From positions 62,001 to 126,000 of the forward strand of contig CANQYI010000003.1 of the NCBI GenBank assembly GCA_947628005.1: a stretch of 64,000 nucleotides of DNA. The letters are read 5' to 3'. This document shows positions 20,327 to 32,504 of the stretch, in pieces. The stretch is from an uncultured Clostridia bacterium. GTDB lineage: Bacteria; Bacillota; Clostridia; TANB77; CAG-465. Within the stretch, counting starts at the first letter, position 1; each line of letters starts with the position of its first letter. The translations under genes were made by a program, and so were the position numbers. Below the pieces are notes generated by a model. The model saw only the letters and a list, made by a program, of their open reading frames with translations. It did not search any database and had not been told where the DNA came from.

Positions 20327-21347
20327 TTTCTCCCTCCTTTTTCTTAGCTAATAAATTTTTAAATTTATTATTTATATACTTTAATGTAGAAATTGTTTTA
20401 GAATAATCTATTCTCTTTGGTGTGACAACTGATATACTACCTTTATTACCATCTCCTACATCAATATTTAATGATATTATGGTGTAATCCTTAAGCATTA
20501 TTTCTTTAGATTCAGATCCTATAACAATTCCTAATTCGTTGTCTTGTATTTTTTTTATCGTGGTATCTATTACATCTTTAGTAGATAATATATTCACAAA
20601 ATTTTTAGCCTTTTCTAAATCAGAAAATTCTGGAAGACTTAAAATAGATTCTATATTACTATTTAATTTTTTATTTCCTTTTGAGAACTCGTATTTTATA
20701 CTTTCACATATCTGCTCTAAAATAGTAGAAAATTTACTAAGCTCTTTTGAAATAACATTATTTAAAACATTCTGTAAATTTTCAAGTGGAGTGCCTACCA
20801 AATTTTTATTCAAAGTGTCTGTCAATTCATCAATCATATCTTCTTCTACTGTGTCAGTCAACTTTGCAAAACAATCTTTTACAACTCCGTTATTTGAAAG
20901 TAAAATTACTAAAAGTAATTTATCTGATATCTTTACTATTTTAATATGTTCTAATAAATCTTGATTGTTTAGAGTCAAAACAGTTGGTCTTAACAAAAGT
21001 TTTGAAACAACACCTGCCGCCTCTTCTAATAAATTTTCTGTATTACCAAATCCAGATATACTATTATTTATATAATCAATATCTAGCATTGAAAGTTCTT
21101 TTTCTTTCATCAAATTATCTACATAATATCTATATCCTTTTGTTGATGGTACTCTTCCTGCTGATACGTGTGGTTGCTCTAAAAATCCTTCTTCCTCTAA
21201 AATTTTCATTTCATTTCTAATTGTTGCAGGACTATATTCTAAATTATACTTTTGAACTATAGTTTTTGAGCCAACTGGTTCAGCAGAAGCTATATAATCT
21301 TCAACAACTGATGATAATATTTTTCTTTTTCTTTCGTCTAATTCCAT
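20319..21347 (-). CDS. hrcA: Heat-inducible transcription repressor HrcA
   Basis: MELDERKRKILSSVVEDYIASAEPVGSKTI; start moved to the ATG at 21347 after GGTGG, because the track start runs through CIRCE. Confidence 0.96.
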   Translation of the reverse strand: MELDERKRKILSSVVEDYIASAEPVGSKTIVQKYNLEYSPATIRNEMKILEEEGFLEQPHVSAGRVPSTKGYRYYVDNLMKEKELSMLDIDYINNSISGFGNTENLLEEAAGVVSKLLLRPTVLTLNNQDLLEHIKIVKISDKLLLVILLSNNGVVKDCFAKLTDTVEEDMIDELTDTLNKNLVGTPLENLQNVLNNVISKELSKFSTILEQICESIKYEFSKGNKKLNSNIESILSLPEFSDLEKAKNFVNILSTKDVIDTTIKKIQDNELGIVIGSESKEIMLKDYTIISLNIDVGDGNKGSISVVTPKRIDYSKTISTLKYINNKFKNLLAKKKEGENE

Positions 21348-21358
21348 ACTACCACCTT

Positions 21359-21385
21359 TTAGCACTTGAACACTTTGAGTGCTAA
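21359..21385 (-). promoter_or_regulatory. CIRCE operator
   Basis: TTAGCACTT-N9-GAGTGCTAA, one mismatch to the canonical inverted repeat. Confidence 0.93.
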
Positions 21386-21427
21386 CTGTATATATAATAC
21401 AACTTTTTTTTGCTGATGTCAACACTT

Positions 21428-21512
21428 TTTATAAATAAAATAAAATTAAATTAAAAATAAAATAAAAACAAAAAATAAAAATAAAAAATAATAATAATAT
21501 TATTAATATAAA
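21428..21512. repeat. Low-complexity A/T tract
   Basis: Runs of AAATAAAATAAAATTAAATTAAA... and ATAATAATAATATTATTAAT. Confidence 0.75.
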
Positions 21513-21558
21513 AATGCACACCAAAATCTACCCTGATTTTGATGTGCCTATTTTTAAT
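21513..21558 (-). terminator. Intrinsic terminator
   Basis: GCACACCAAAATC-taccct-GATTTTGATGTGC. Confidence 0.65.
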
Positions 21559-21569
21559 AATTTAGACTA

Positions 21570-22256
21570 TTATTGTTTTATTTCTACACCGCCAAATAAA
21601 CAGAATCCACTTACATATATTGTATGTACATCGTCACCTTTTGTTTTAGGTGTTTTATTACTTATTCCTCCAAAAATAGAAGTTGATTTTACTTCAACAT
21701 TTACATTTTCTGGAACTAATATATCTATATGCCCAAAAATACTTGTTGTACTTATAACAACATCCTTTTCAATTACTGCTTGACTTAAATTTACATTTTC
21801 TCCGCCAAACACTGCATATACTTCTGCTCCTTCAAAGTTTTTATTTGGATACATTACTTTTTCACTAGAAAATGAAGCTGTATATTCCATTGGCTTTGGT
21901 GATGTTGATTTTATACTTTTTATTTTTTTAGAAGTTTTTGAACGAATTGTTTCTCTAAATATAATGCTAAATCCAATAATTATAAGTACTGCTGGTAATA
22001 CTAATTTTATTACCATTACAAAAGATATTATATCTCTTGCACACAATAGTAAAATAACTCCTACTACAAGTCCAATTAAATTTCCAATTTTAGATTCATC
22101 AGTAAGCACTCCAACAAAACATGGAATAATTATAAGTAAAGTCCACCAACCATCAAAAAATATGTTTATATTTGTAATTTCTAAAACATTAAGTGCAAAT
22201 ATTGTTCCTAATGCAATTAAAATTAATCCCCATACAATGTTTCCTAATTTTCTCAT
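21570..22256 (-). CDS. LiaF/DUF5668-like membrane protein
   Basis: N-terminal TM repeats, C-term EGAEVYAVFGGENVNLSQAVIEKDVVISTTSIFGHIDILVPENVNVEVKSTSIFGG. Confidence 0.75.
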   Translation of the reverse strand: MRKLGNIVWGLILIALGTIFALNVLEITNINIFFDGWWTLLIIIPCFVGVLTDESKIGNLIGLVVGVILLLCARDIISFVMVIKLVLPAVLIIIGFSIIFRETIRSKTSKKIKSIKSTSPKPMEYTASFSSEKVMYPNKNFEGAEVYAVFGGENVNLSQAVIEKDVVISTTSIFGHIDILVPENVNVEVKSTSIFGGISNKTPKTKGDDVHTIYVSGFCLFGGVEIKQ

Positions 22257-22261
22257 TTAAA

Positions 22262-23116
22262 TCACCTTTTTTCCTTTCTTTTAGATGCAATATTAACCAG
22301 GTTGTCCATCAAAGCTGCTACTGTAGTAATTCCCACTCCTCCAGGAACAGGAGTTATATATTTTACTTTTTTGGATACCTCTTTTGTATCAACATCTCCT
22401 ACTATCTTCTTTTCAATTCTATTTATTCCTACATCTATTACAATTGCATCCTTTTTTACCATATCTTTTGTTATTAAATTTGGTACTCCAGTTGCTACTA
22501 CTAAAATATCAGCTTTGCTTGTATAAGATTTTAAATCTTTTGTCTTAGAATGACACATGGTAACAGTAGCATTTTTCTTTAAAAGCAATTGTGCAATTGG
22601 TTTACCAACTATAACGCTTCTTCCAACAACTACAGCATTTAAGCCTTCAATATTAACGCCTAGTGAATCTAATATCCACATTATTCCCTTCGGAGTGCAT
22701 GGAATTATCTCTTCTTCATGATTAATAATAAGTTTTCCTAAATTTGTTGGATGAAAACCATCTACATCTTTTTTACAAGATATTGCCTCCAATATTTTAG
22801 GCTCGTCCAAATGTTTAAATAGAGGAAGTTGAACAAGTATTCCATCCACACTTGTATCATTATTTAGTCTATCTATAATTTCTAATACTTTTTTAGTAGT
22901 TGTTGTCTCATCTAGAATATATTCAACTTCTTGAATTCCTAATTCTTCGCACATACTTCTTTTTTTACCAACATAAATCTTTGATGCTTCATCGTCATTT
23001 GCCAGTATTACTGCAAGTTTAGGATAAATTCCTACTTTGTTTAACTTTTGTACATTACTTTTTATTTTTTCTTTTTTACGCTCTACTATCTTCTTTACGT
23101 CTATTATACTATCCAT
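22262..23116 (-). CDS. folD: Bifunctional methylenetetrahydrofolate dehydrogenase/cyclohydrolase FolD
   Basis: VGRSVIVGKPIAQLLL, KDVDGFHPTNLG, TPVPGGVGITTVAALMDN. Confidence 0.95.
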   Translation of the reverse strand: MDSIIDVKKIVERKKEKIKSNVQKLNKVGIYPKLAVILANDDEASKIYVGKKRSMCEELGIQEVEYILDETTTTKKVLEIIDRLNNDTSVDGILVQLPLFKHLDEPKILEAISCKKDVDGFHPTNLGKLIINHEEEIIPCTPKGIMWILDSLGVNIEGLNAVVVGRSVIVGKPIAQLLLKKNATVTMCHSKTKDLKSYTSKADILVVATGVPNLITKDMVKKDAIVIDVGINRIEKKIVGDVDTKEVSKKVKYITPVPGGVGITTVAALMDNLVNIASKRKEKR

Positions 23117-23121
23117 TCATT

Positions 23122-23913
23122 TTATCCTCCCTCTTCTAAACTATCTATTATGTCCTTATAATATTTTGCTGCAGTTATTGGAGCCACCTTGGCAGGAAGA
23201 GCTAGTAACCACTTTACATTTATATTTTTTTCTTTTGCATACGCAAAGTCAACTCCACCTGGCGCAGATGCAAGATCTATTATACATACATCTTTTTTTA
23301 ATATATCTATTATTTTACTATCAAGTACCATATGTGGAATCGTGTTAAATATTATATCAATTTTGGGTATTACTTTATATGTATTTTCTAGCTCTACACT
23401 ATTATACCCCATTGCCTTTATCATTGCAATATCTTTTTTCTTTCTAGCTTCACAATATACATTTGCGCCAATAGCATTTAACATTTTAGCCAGTACTTTT
23501 CCTATTCTTCCATAACCTAAAACTAAAACATTAGAAGAATGTATAGTAATTTGAGTAGCTTCCATAGCTCCTTGTATTGCACCTTCTGCAGTTGGTATTG
23601 CATTTAATATAGCTAAATCTTCACTATCTAGTAAATCTACATAATTTATGCCTTTACTTGATAATTTTTCTCTTATTACGTTTGATATGGACCCTGCATA
23701 AAGTACCTTATCAGTATTTTCCATAACATCCATTAAGTCATCACATTTTAGTGTGTCTCCATTTATTTTTATATTATCTTTTGAAAATGGTGTTGGTCCA
23801 ATTATAACATCTGCATCCTTATAATTTGATACCAAGATATTTGAAGATTCTTTATAAAGTTCTTTTAATTTTAAATTTCTTTGGTCATTTCCTAAAACGC
23901 AGTATTTTTTCAT
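23122..23913 (-). CDS. Dipicolinate synthase subunit A-like (SpoVFA/DpaA)
   Basis: IPTAEGAIQGAMEATQITIHSSNVLVLGYGRIGKVLA, DLASAPGGVDF, LPAKVAPITAAKY. Confidence 0.8.
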   Translation of the reverse strand: MKKYCVLGNDQRNLKLKELYKESSNILVSNYKDADVIIGPTPFSKDNIKINGDTLKCDDLMDVMENTDKVLYAGSISNVIREKLSSKGINYVDLLDSEDLAILNAIPTAEGAIQGAMEATQITIHSSNVLVLGYGRIGKVLAKMLNAIGANVYCEARKKKDIAMIKAMGYNSVELENTYKVIPKIDIIFNTIPHMVLDSKIIDILKKDVCIIDLASAPGGVDFAYAKEKNINVKWLLALPAKVAPITAAKYYKDIIDSLEEGG

Positions 23914-23972
23914 TATATCCCTCCAATTTTAATATTTATTAATATATATTATAAATTGGATTTAAATATAAC

Positions 23973-25133
23973 TTATACATTAAGACTTTTAATTAATTTA
24001 TATGCTACTTTATCTAGTTTTGATTTATCAGAAAGTTTTATTTTTTTCTTTGTAATATTTATAAAATCTTCTATATTATAAATTTTATATCTTTCTATTT
24101 TTTCATTTTTAGCTATATATTCCGTTAACTGTATTACAAAATCTTTATAATTTTCAATCTTATTTTTAATTATTTTATTTGTTATAGATGGTATAATATC
24201 TTCAAAAAATACTTTTCTTACATTCATATTTGATGTAATTTCAATATCTAAATATTCAAGTAATTTTGTTATATCTTCTGTTTTTATATTAAGCAGTAAA
24301 TTAAAATAAAATTCTTCTTCCTTACTATTTATATAGTATCTATACCCATCTAATTTTTCTATAGCTTTTATAGTATCGTAGTATCCCATTTCAATGACAT
24401 CTTTTAAAGCTCTATTGTCAAAATTTAATATATTAACAAGTGGATCTACTGGTTCTATCATAATCAAATTTAAATTTTTCATTTTTGCTAGTTTAGAGTA
24501 ATTTCTTATTCTATTTCTTTTAAATGTTCTAACTGCAACTATTTTGTTACAACCAGATTTTGCAAGCATTTCAACAGGGCAATTATCATATACTCCACCA
24601 TCTAAATATTTCTTTTCTTTTATAGTAGCTCTTTTAAAAACTGGTAATGAAGATGTTGCCATTAAATAGTCCACAAGTTTTCCTTTTGGTATATCTTCTA
24701 TAAATAATTCCTCACCTTTTTTATCAGACAAATTCATTGTAACAAGTCCAAATCTAATCTTTGATTTTCTTAGCTTTTTTTCATCTACATTCTTTTCTAT
24801 AAAACTTCTTATTTTTGTAGTATCCATTCCCTTATTTTTTACAGCATCCTTAAATTTTACTGATAAATATTTTATTGTTTCTAAAGATATATTTGAATTA
24901 AATAAATCTTTCATCTTTTTATCTTCTAAATCAAGTATATCGGAAAAATTTATATTAGCCCATAAATCATATAATTTATCTATATCACCTTGAACTACCA
25001 TAGCAGCATTTAGTGCTCCTATTGAAGTTCCTGCAATTGCATCTATATTATAACCTTTTTCAAATAGTGCCTTTACTGCACCTACGTGATAAGCGCCTTT
25101 TGCGCCTCCACCTTCTAGTGCCACTCCTAACAC
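23973..25133 (-). CDS. Patatin-like phospholipase
   Basis: GVALEGGGAKGAYHVGAV, GTSIGALNAA, DGGVYDNCP; GTG start at 25133 after GGGGGAG. Confidence 0.9.
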   Translation of the reverse strand: MLGVALEGGGAKGAYHVGAVKALFEKGYNIDAIAGTSIGALNAAMVVQGDIDKLYDLWANINFSDILDLEDKKMKDLFNSNISLETIKYLSVKFKDAVKNKGMDTTKIRSFIEKNVDEKKLRKSKIRFGLVTMNLSDKKGEELFIEDIPKGKLVDYLMATSSLPVFKRATIKEKKYLDGGVYDNCPVEMLAKSGCNKIVAVRTFKRNRIRNYSKLAKMKNLNLIMIEPVDPLVNILNFDNRALKDVIEMGYYDTIKAIEKLDGYRYYINSKEEEFYFNLLLNIKTEDITKLLEYLDIEITSNMNVRKVFFEDIIPSITNKIIKNKIENYKDFVIQLTEYIAKNEKIERYKIYNIEDFINITKKKIKLSDKSKLDKVAYKLIKSLNV

Positions 25134-25222
25134 AAAATCTCCCCCTTTTATAATTACTATTATATACAATTAATATATAAAAGTCAAAATTTTACTAAAA
25201 AGTATTGTCATTTATTTTTCTA

Positions 25223-26822
25223 TCAAACAAGTGGAGATAACATATCTACTATTTCTTCTAATAATCTTTTATATATTGGTCGCTTTTTCCAAGATTCAAG
25301 TTCCACTTGTATTGAATCTTTAAAAATTTTTTCAAAGTCAGCTTTAATTTTTGCCTCTTCTTTTGTATTATTCATATATAACATGCATTCATAATTTAAA
25401 TGTAAACTTCTAAAATCTAAATTTGCAGTGCCAATTAAAGCAGTATCATCATCTAATACCATCATTTTGGAATGAATAAATCCGAGGAGTAAACTCATAT
25501 ATTTTTACACCTGCTTCTAAAAGTTCTTCATAATGAGATCTCGTAATTATCTGAACCATTTTTTTATCTGGAATATGTGGTACTACAATTCTAACATCAA
25601 CACCACTTCTTGCTATATTTAACATAGTATTATACATTGTTTCTCCCAAAATTAAATAGGGTGTTGATATATAAATATATTTTTTAGCACTATTTATTGT
25701 TTGTATATAAATATTTTCGCAGGGATCTTTTTTGTTATATGGTCCATCAGCATAAGCCATTACAAATCCATTATTTGCACTCTGTTCCATATTGAAATTC
25801 TTTTGCATATTACTCTCACTATATCTCTTATAATCTTGTTTTTTGTTTGTAATTATTTCTAAATTTCTTAGTATCATCATTTGAAATGAAAAAGCTATTT
25901 GACCTACAAGTCTAACTCCTGTGTCTTTCCAATACCCGTACTTTTCTTCAATATTTGCATACTCATCAGCTATATTTACTCCCCCAACATATGCAATATT
26001 TGAATCTATTACAACAATTTTTCTATGATTTCTAAAATTAATATACGAACTTACATTAAAACTGATTTTATTAAATATATACACATTTATACCAAAGCTC
26101 TTCATATCTTTTACAAAATTTTTAGGCTTTGTAAGAAAAGAGCCCAGTGAATCTATACTTATATGAACTTCAACACCTTTTTTGGCTTTTTCTTTTAGTA
26201 TTTCAAGAATATCAGACCAAAGTTTTCCTTCTGACAAAATATAAAATTCAATATATATGGATTCTTTTGCTTTTTTTAAATCTTTTTTTAAGCTGTCAAA
26301 AAATGCTTCTCCAGAATCTAGGTATCTTACATTATCATTATAATATATTGGGAATCCAGATATATTTATCATATATTTTAATTGCTTTATTTTTGTTTTA
26401 TCATAATTATTTGCGATTTCAAAATCTTTGATTATTTCTGAAGATTTGTTAAGATAAATTTTTGATGAATCTTCTATATTTTGAATTTTTTTACATGCCT
26501 TATCACTAAATCTACTGTTTCCCCATAAAAAATATAAAATTACGGCACCTATTCCAAAAAATGCTATAAGTAAAATCCAAGATATTTCATATGCTGCATC
26601 TTCATGTCTATAGAGTAGATATATTATAGTAAATATCTTAGATATAGTATTTACTATTCTAAATATACTTGAAAATATATTTACATGTATGTATGAAAAT
26701 ATTACTAAAATCACATAACCTATTATAAATATAATTAATGTAATTAATTTAACTACAGAAATTGAAATTTTTTTATTTGCTTTAGGAGTATTTTCTATTT
26801 TTGTTAAATTGTTTTCTTCCAT
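25223..26822 (-). pseudogene. cls: Cardiolipin synthase (two PLD domains), split by an apparent +1 frameshift near 25484
   Basis: Frame 1 ends VKIYEFTP|RIYSFQNDGIR*; frame 2 continues GFIHSKMMVLDDDTALIGTANLDFRS. Confidence 0.85.
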
Positions 26823-26877
26823 AAAGACACCTTTCTATTTTTATTATTATTTTTAATAATAACTTTAATTTTTATAC

Positions 26878-26912
26878 AAAAAAATACATTACAAAATTGT
26901 AATGTATTTTAA
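26878..26912 (-). terminator. Intrinsic terminator of tgt
   Basis: AATACATTACAAAATTGTAATGTATTTT. Confidence 0.7.
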
Positions 26913-26915
26913 AAA

Positions 26916-29091
<2,176 letters not shown>

Positions 29092-29152
29092 TTTCTTACT
29101 CCTTTTTACAAACAAATTATAGCATAAAAATGTATAAAAAGCAAAATAATTA

Positions 29153-30781
29153 TTATACAATCTTAAATTGATTACGTAATTCTAAAGCATAATTTTTAGT
29201 CATTTCATTAACAATTCCTGAAGATATTTTTGCTATTTCTTCTATACTTTTATCACTATCTAATAATCCAACTTGTGTTTTTGTTGAATTCTTATCACTA
29301 GATTTTGAAATATAATAGTGATAATCACTAGCCGCAGCAATAATTGAAGAATGAGTTACACAAATGATTTGATGAGATTTTGATATTTTATTTAGTTTTA
29401 ATGCAACAGATTTAGACGCTTTACCACTTATACCTGTATCTACTTCATCAAATATGCAAGTATCTACCAAATCTTTTTCTGATAGTACAGATTTTATACT
29501 AAGCATTATTCTTGAAATTTCTCCACCAGAGGCAATTTTTACTAAAGGCTTAAAATCTTCTCCTACATTTGTACATACTAAAAATTCAACCTTATTCAAT
29601 CCATTTATATTAAATTCCTCTTCATTTTCTATGTTTATTTTAAACTTTGCATTCTTCATTTCTAGTTCTTCTAATTCTTTATTTATTCTCTTTTCTAATA
29701 TTACTGCCTTATTTCTTCTTATCTTATCTATATTTATTGCTTTTTCATTCATTATTTGATTTAAATTGTCTAGTTTTAATTTTAAATCTTGAGTATAATT
29801 TTCAAGATTTTTTATAGATTCTATTTTTTCTCGTATTTCATTTCTATACTTTAATATTTCTTCTACATCATTTCCATATTTTCTTTTTAAATTATATATT
29901 AAATCCAATCTCTCAAATACGTTATTTGCTTCTTGCTCATCAAAATAATTATCATAATTTAGGCCATCTAAGTCTTTCTTTATTTCTTCTAAATCATAAT
30001 ATACACTTTGTAATTCACTATATTTTTTTGAATAATTTATATCTAAATCTTCAATTTTAGATAATGATTTTAAAACTTCGTTTATGCTATCTAATGTAGT
30101 ATCATTTAAAATCATACTAGAATTATTTAGTGCTGAAGAAATTTTTTCCATATTCTGTATTTTTTTCTTAGTTTCTTCTAGATATTCTTCTTCATCAATT
30201 TTTAAATTTGCATCATCAATTTCATTTAATTGATATTCTAACAAATCTAATGTTCTTTGTTTTTCCTTATCATCTCCATAATTTAATTTAAGTTCAGCTT
30301 TTAAAGTCATATATTCATTATAAAGTGACTTATATTCTTCTTTTTCTTCTTTTAACTCATCAGAGAAACTATCTAAATAATCAATATGTGTTGTTACATC
30401 CATGATTTTTTGATTATCATTTTGTCCATGTATATCAATATGATTTTTCATAAATTCTCTAAGTTCAGATACTGTTACAAATCTTCCATTTATTTTGCAC
30501 AAATTTTTACCATTTGAATATATTTCTCTAGATACAATTACATTTGAATCTTCAGAATACAAACTATTTGGTAGATAAAGACATGCTTCAACAAAGGAAT
30601 AATCTTTATCTTTTCTTATCATTTCTTTTGAAAATCTATCTCCACAAATTATTGATAATGCGTCTATAATTAGCGTTTTACCTGCACCAGTTTCACCTGT
30701 AAGTACATTAAATCCTTCATTGAGATTAACAGTTATCTCATCTATTATTCCTATATTTTTTATATGTAATGAAGTTATCAT
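29153..30781 (-). CDS. recN: DNA repair protein RecN
   Basis: [44 protein letters not shown]. Confidence 0.95.
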   Translation of the reverse strand: MITSLHIKNIGIIDEITVNLNEGFNVLTGETGAGKTLIIDALSIICGDRFSKEMIRKDKDYSFVEACLYLPNSLYSEDSNVIVSREIYSNGKNLCKINGRFVTVSELREFMKNHIDIHGQNDNQKIMDVTTHIDYLDSFSDELKEEKEEYKSLYNEYMTLKAELKLNYGDDKEKQRTLDLLEYQLNEIDDANLKIDEEEYLEETKKKIQNMEKISSALNNSSMILNDTTLDSINEVLKSLSKIEDLDINYSKKYSELQSVYYDLEEIKKDLDGLNYDNYFDEQEANNVFERLDLIYNLKRKYGNDVEEILKYRNEIREKIESIKNLENYTQDLKLKLDNLNQIMNEKAINIDKIRRNKAVILEKRINKELEELEMKNAKFKINIENEEEFNINGLNKVEFLVCTNVGEDFKPLVKIASGGEISRIMLSIKSVLSEKDLVDTCIFDEVDTGISGKASKSVALKLNKISKSHQIICVTHSSIIAAASDYHYYISKSSDKNSTKTQVGLLDSDKSIEEIAKISSGIVNEMTKNYALELRNQFKIV

Positions 30782-30867
30782 ATAAATACCTCTTTTCCAA
30801 ACCTTTGTTTGTATTATATATTAATTAAATTATATTGTCAATACATTTGTTCGTTTTTTTAGAAAAA

Positions 30868-30898
30868 TAATAACACGGTGTAAAATACCGTGTTTTGA
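30868..30898 (-). terminator. Intrinsic terminator
   Basis: AACACGGTgtaaaatACCGTGTT. Confidence 0.65.
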
Positions 30899-30904
30899 GA
30901 GTTA

Positions 30905-31123
30905 TTAAAGTCCAGCACTTTCTTTTTCATTTAAATCTCCTATATAATGATAGCTACTACATGCTGTACCGTCTTCTGATTCTGCATGTCTTTTTCCATT
31001 ACATGTACAAACTTGAATTGTTTCTAGACGACAAGTACAATCTTTTACACAGTTATGTGCACAATCAACTACATTACATCTTATTGCTGGTTCTCTTTTT
31101 ACTTTATTAGACATTTTTATCAA
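30905..31123 (-). CDS. DUF1540-like cysteine-rich protein
   Basis: CNVVDCAHNCVKDCTCRLETIQVCTC. Confidence 0.75.
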   Translation of the reverse strand: MIKMSNKVKREPAIRCNVVDCAHNCVKDCTCRLETIQVCTCNGKRHAESEDGTACSSYHYIGDLNEKESAGL

Positions 31124-31180
31124 CTCCTACATAATATTATTTACAAATTTACAAATAATATATGTGGAAATTAATAGCTA

Positions 31181-31843
31181 TTAAATATCTTCTATTTGCC
31201 AATCTATTGGCTCTAAACCATTTTCCTCTAAAAATTTATTTGCTTTTGAAAAATGTGAACAACCTTCAAATCCATATTTTACAGAAAATGGACTTGGATG
31301 TGAAGAAGTTAAAATTAAATGATTTTTATTAGTAATAAGACTTGCTTTGGATTTTGCAAATTTTCCCCACAACATAAATACAACTGGTGTTTCTTTTTCA
31401 TTTATAGCTTTTATTACATTGTCAGTAAAAGTTTCCCATCCTTTATTTTGATGAGATCCTGGTTTATCTTTTTCTACAGTTAATGTACTATTTAACAGTA
31501 ACACACCTTGACGTGCCCACTTTAATAAAAATCCATTATTAGGAATTTTTAATCCCAAATCTCTATTCAATTCTTTATATATGTTTTGCAAAGAAGGAGG
31601 AATTTTTACATTTTTTGATACTGAAAATGCAAGTCCATGAGCTTCACCTACTCCATGATATGGGTCTTGTCCTAAAATAACTACTTTTATATTTTCGTAC
31701 GGTGTTATCTCCATACTAAGTAAAATTTGTTTTCTTTCAGGGAATATTACCTTTGTTTTATATTCATTGTCTATAAATTTTTTTAAATTAATGTAATATT
31801 CTTTCTTTGACTCTTCTTCTAAAAATTGTTTAAAATAACTCAT
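31181..31843 (-). CDS. ung: Uracil-DNA glycosylase
   Basis: VVILGQDPYHGVGEAHGLAFSV, SSHPSPFS. Confidence 0.97.
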   Translation of the reverse strand: MSYFKQFLEEESKKEYYINLKKFIDNEYKTKVIFPERKQILLSMEITPYENIKVVILGQDPYHGVGEAHGLAFSVSKNVKIPPSLQNIYKELNRDLGLKIPNNGFLLKWARQGVLLLNSTLTVEKDKPGSHQNKGWETFTDNVIKAINEKETPVVFMLWGKFAKSKASLITNKNHLILTSSHPSPFSVKYGFEGCSHFSKANKFLEENGLEPIDWQIEDI

Positions 31844-31847
31844 ATTA

Positions 31848-32504
31848 TTACCTCTTTATAGCAATTAATAAATTAATTCTTTTTTTGGCCTCTTTTAAAG
31901 TAGTGCCATCTCCATGTCCTGGATAAATAATTGTAGTATCATCAAATAATGAAAAGATTTTTTTTAGTGATTCTTTCATGCTTTCAAACGAAGAAGTTAT
32001 GAGGTCACATCTTCCATAAGAATTATAAAATATTGTATCACCTGTAAACAAGGAATTTGTTGTCTCTTCATAAATGCACATTGATCCCACTGTGTGTCCA
32101 GGAGTGTGTATAAATTTAAATTTCATATCTTCTACTACTAAATCCTTATTATCTTCTATTGTAGAAATTTTATTAGTATCTACTATCGGTAATTTCACAT
32201 TTAATATATCTGCACAACTTATTTTATAATCACTAAATCCTGGTAAATCTTTAACATTTACTAAAATTTTTGCATTTGTATATTCCTCTAATTTATTTAG
32301 TGCTAATATATGATCTGCATGAGAGTGTGTTATAAATATATATTTTACAGTTAAATCATTTTCTTTCAAAAAATCTATTATTTTTTGAGATTCATCTGCT
32401 GGATCAACTACAACAGCAGTTTTGTTATCATTATATATTATATATGAATTAGTTATATGGTCTAAATTTGAAATTCTAAGTTTTATATTTTTTATTTTAA
32501 TCAT
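31848..32504 (-). CDS. Metallo-beta-lactamase fold hydrolase
   Basis: ITHSHADHILAL, TPGHTVGSMC, GDTIF, YPGHGDGT. Confidence 0.9.
   Translation of the reverse strand: MIKIKNIKLRISNLDHITNSYIIYNDNKTAVVVDPADESQKIIDFLKENDLTVKYIFITHSHADHILALNKLEEYTNAKILVNVKDLPGFSDYKISCADILNVKLPIVDTNKISTIEDNKDLVVEDMKFKFIHTPGHTVGSMCIYEETTNSLFTGDTIFYNSYGRCDLITSSFESMKESLKKIFSLFDDTTIIYPGHGDGTTLKEAKKRINLLIAIKR

Noticed and set aside
20539-20964. 141-aa plus-strand ORF
   Set aside because: Lies antisense within the well supported hrcA gene; composition reflects the complementary strand. Same reasoning applies to 54419-54799, 46350-46721, 59807-60235, 42921-43265 and most plus-strand ORFs in the track.
20319-21425. hrcA start at 21425
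   Set aside because: That extension runs through the CIRCE operator; ATG at 21347 after GGTGG is the conventional start.
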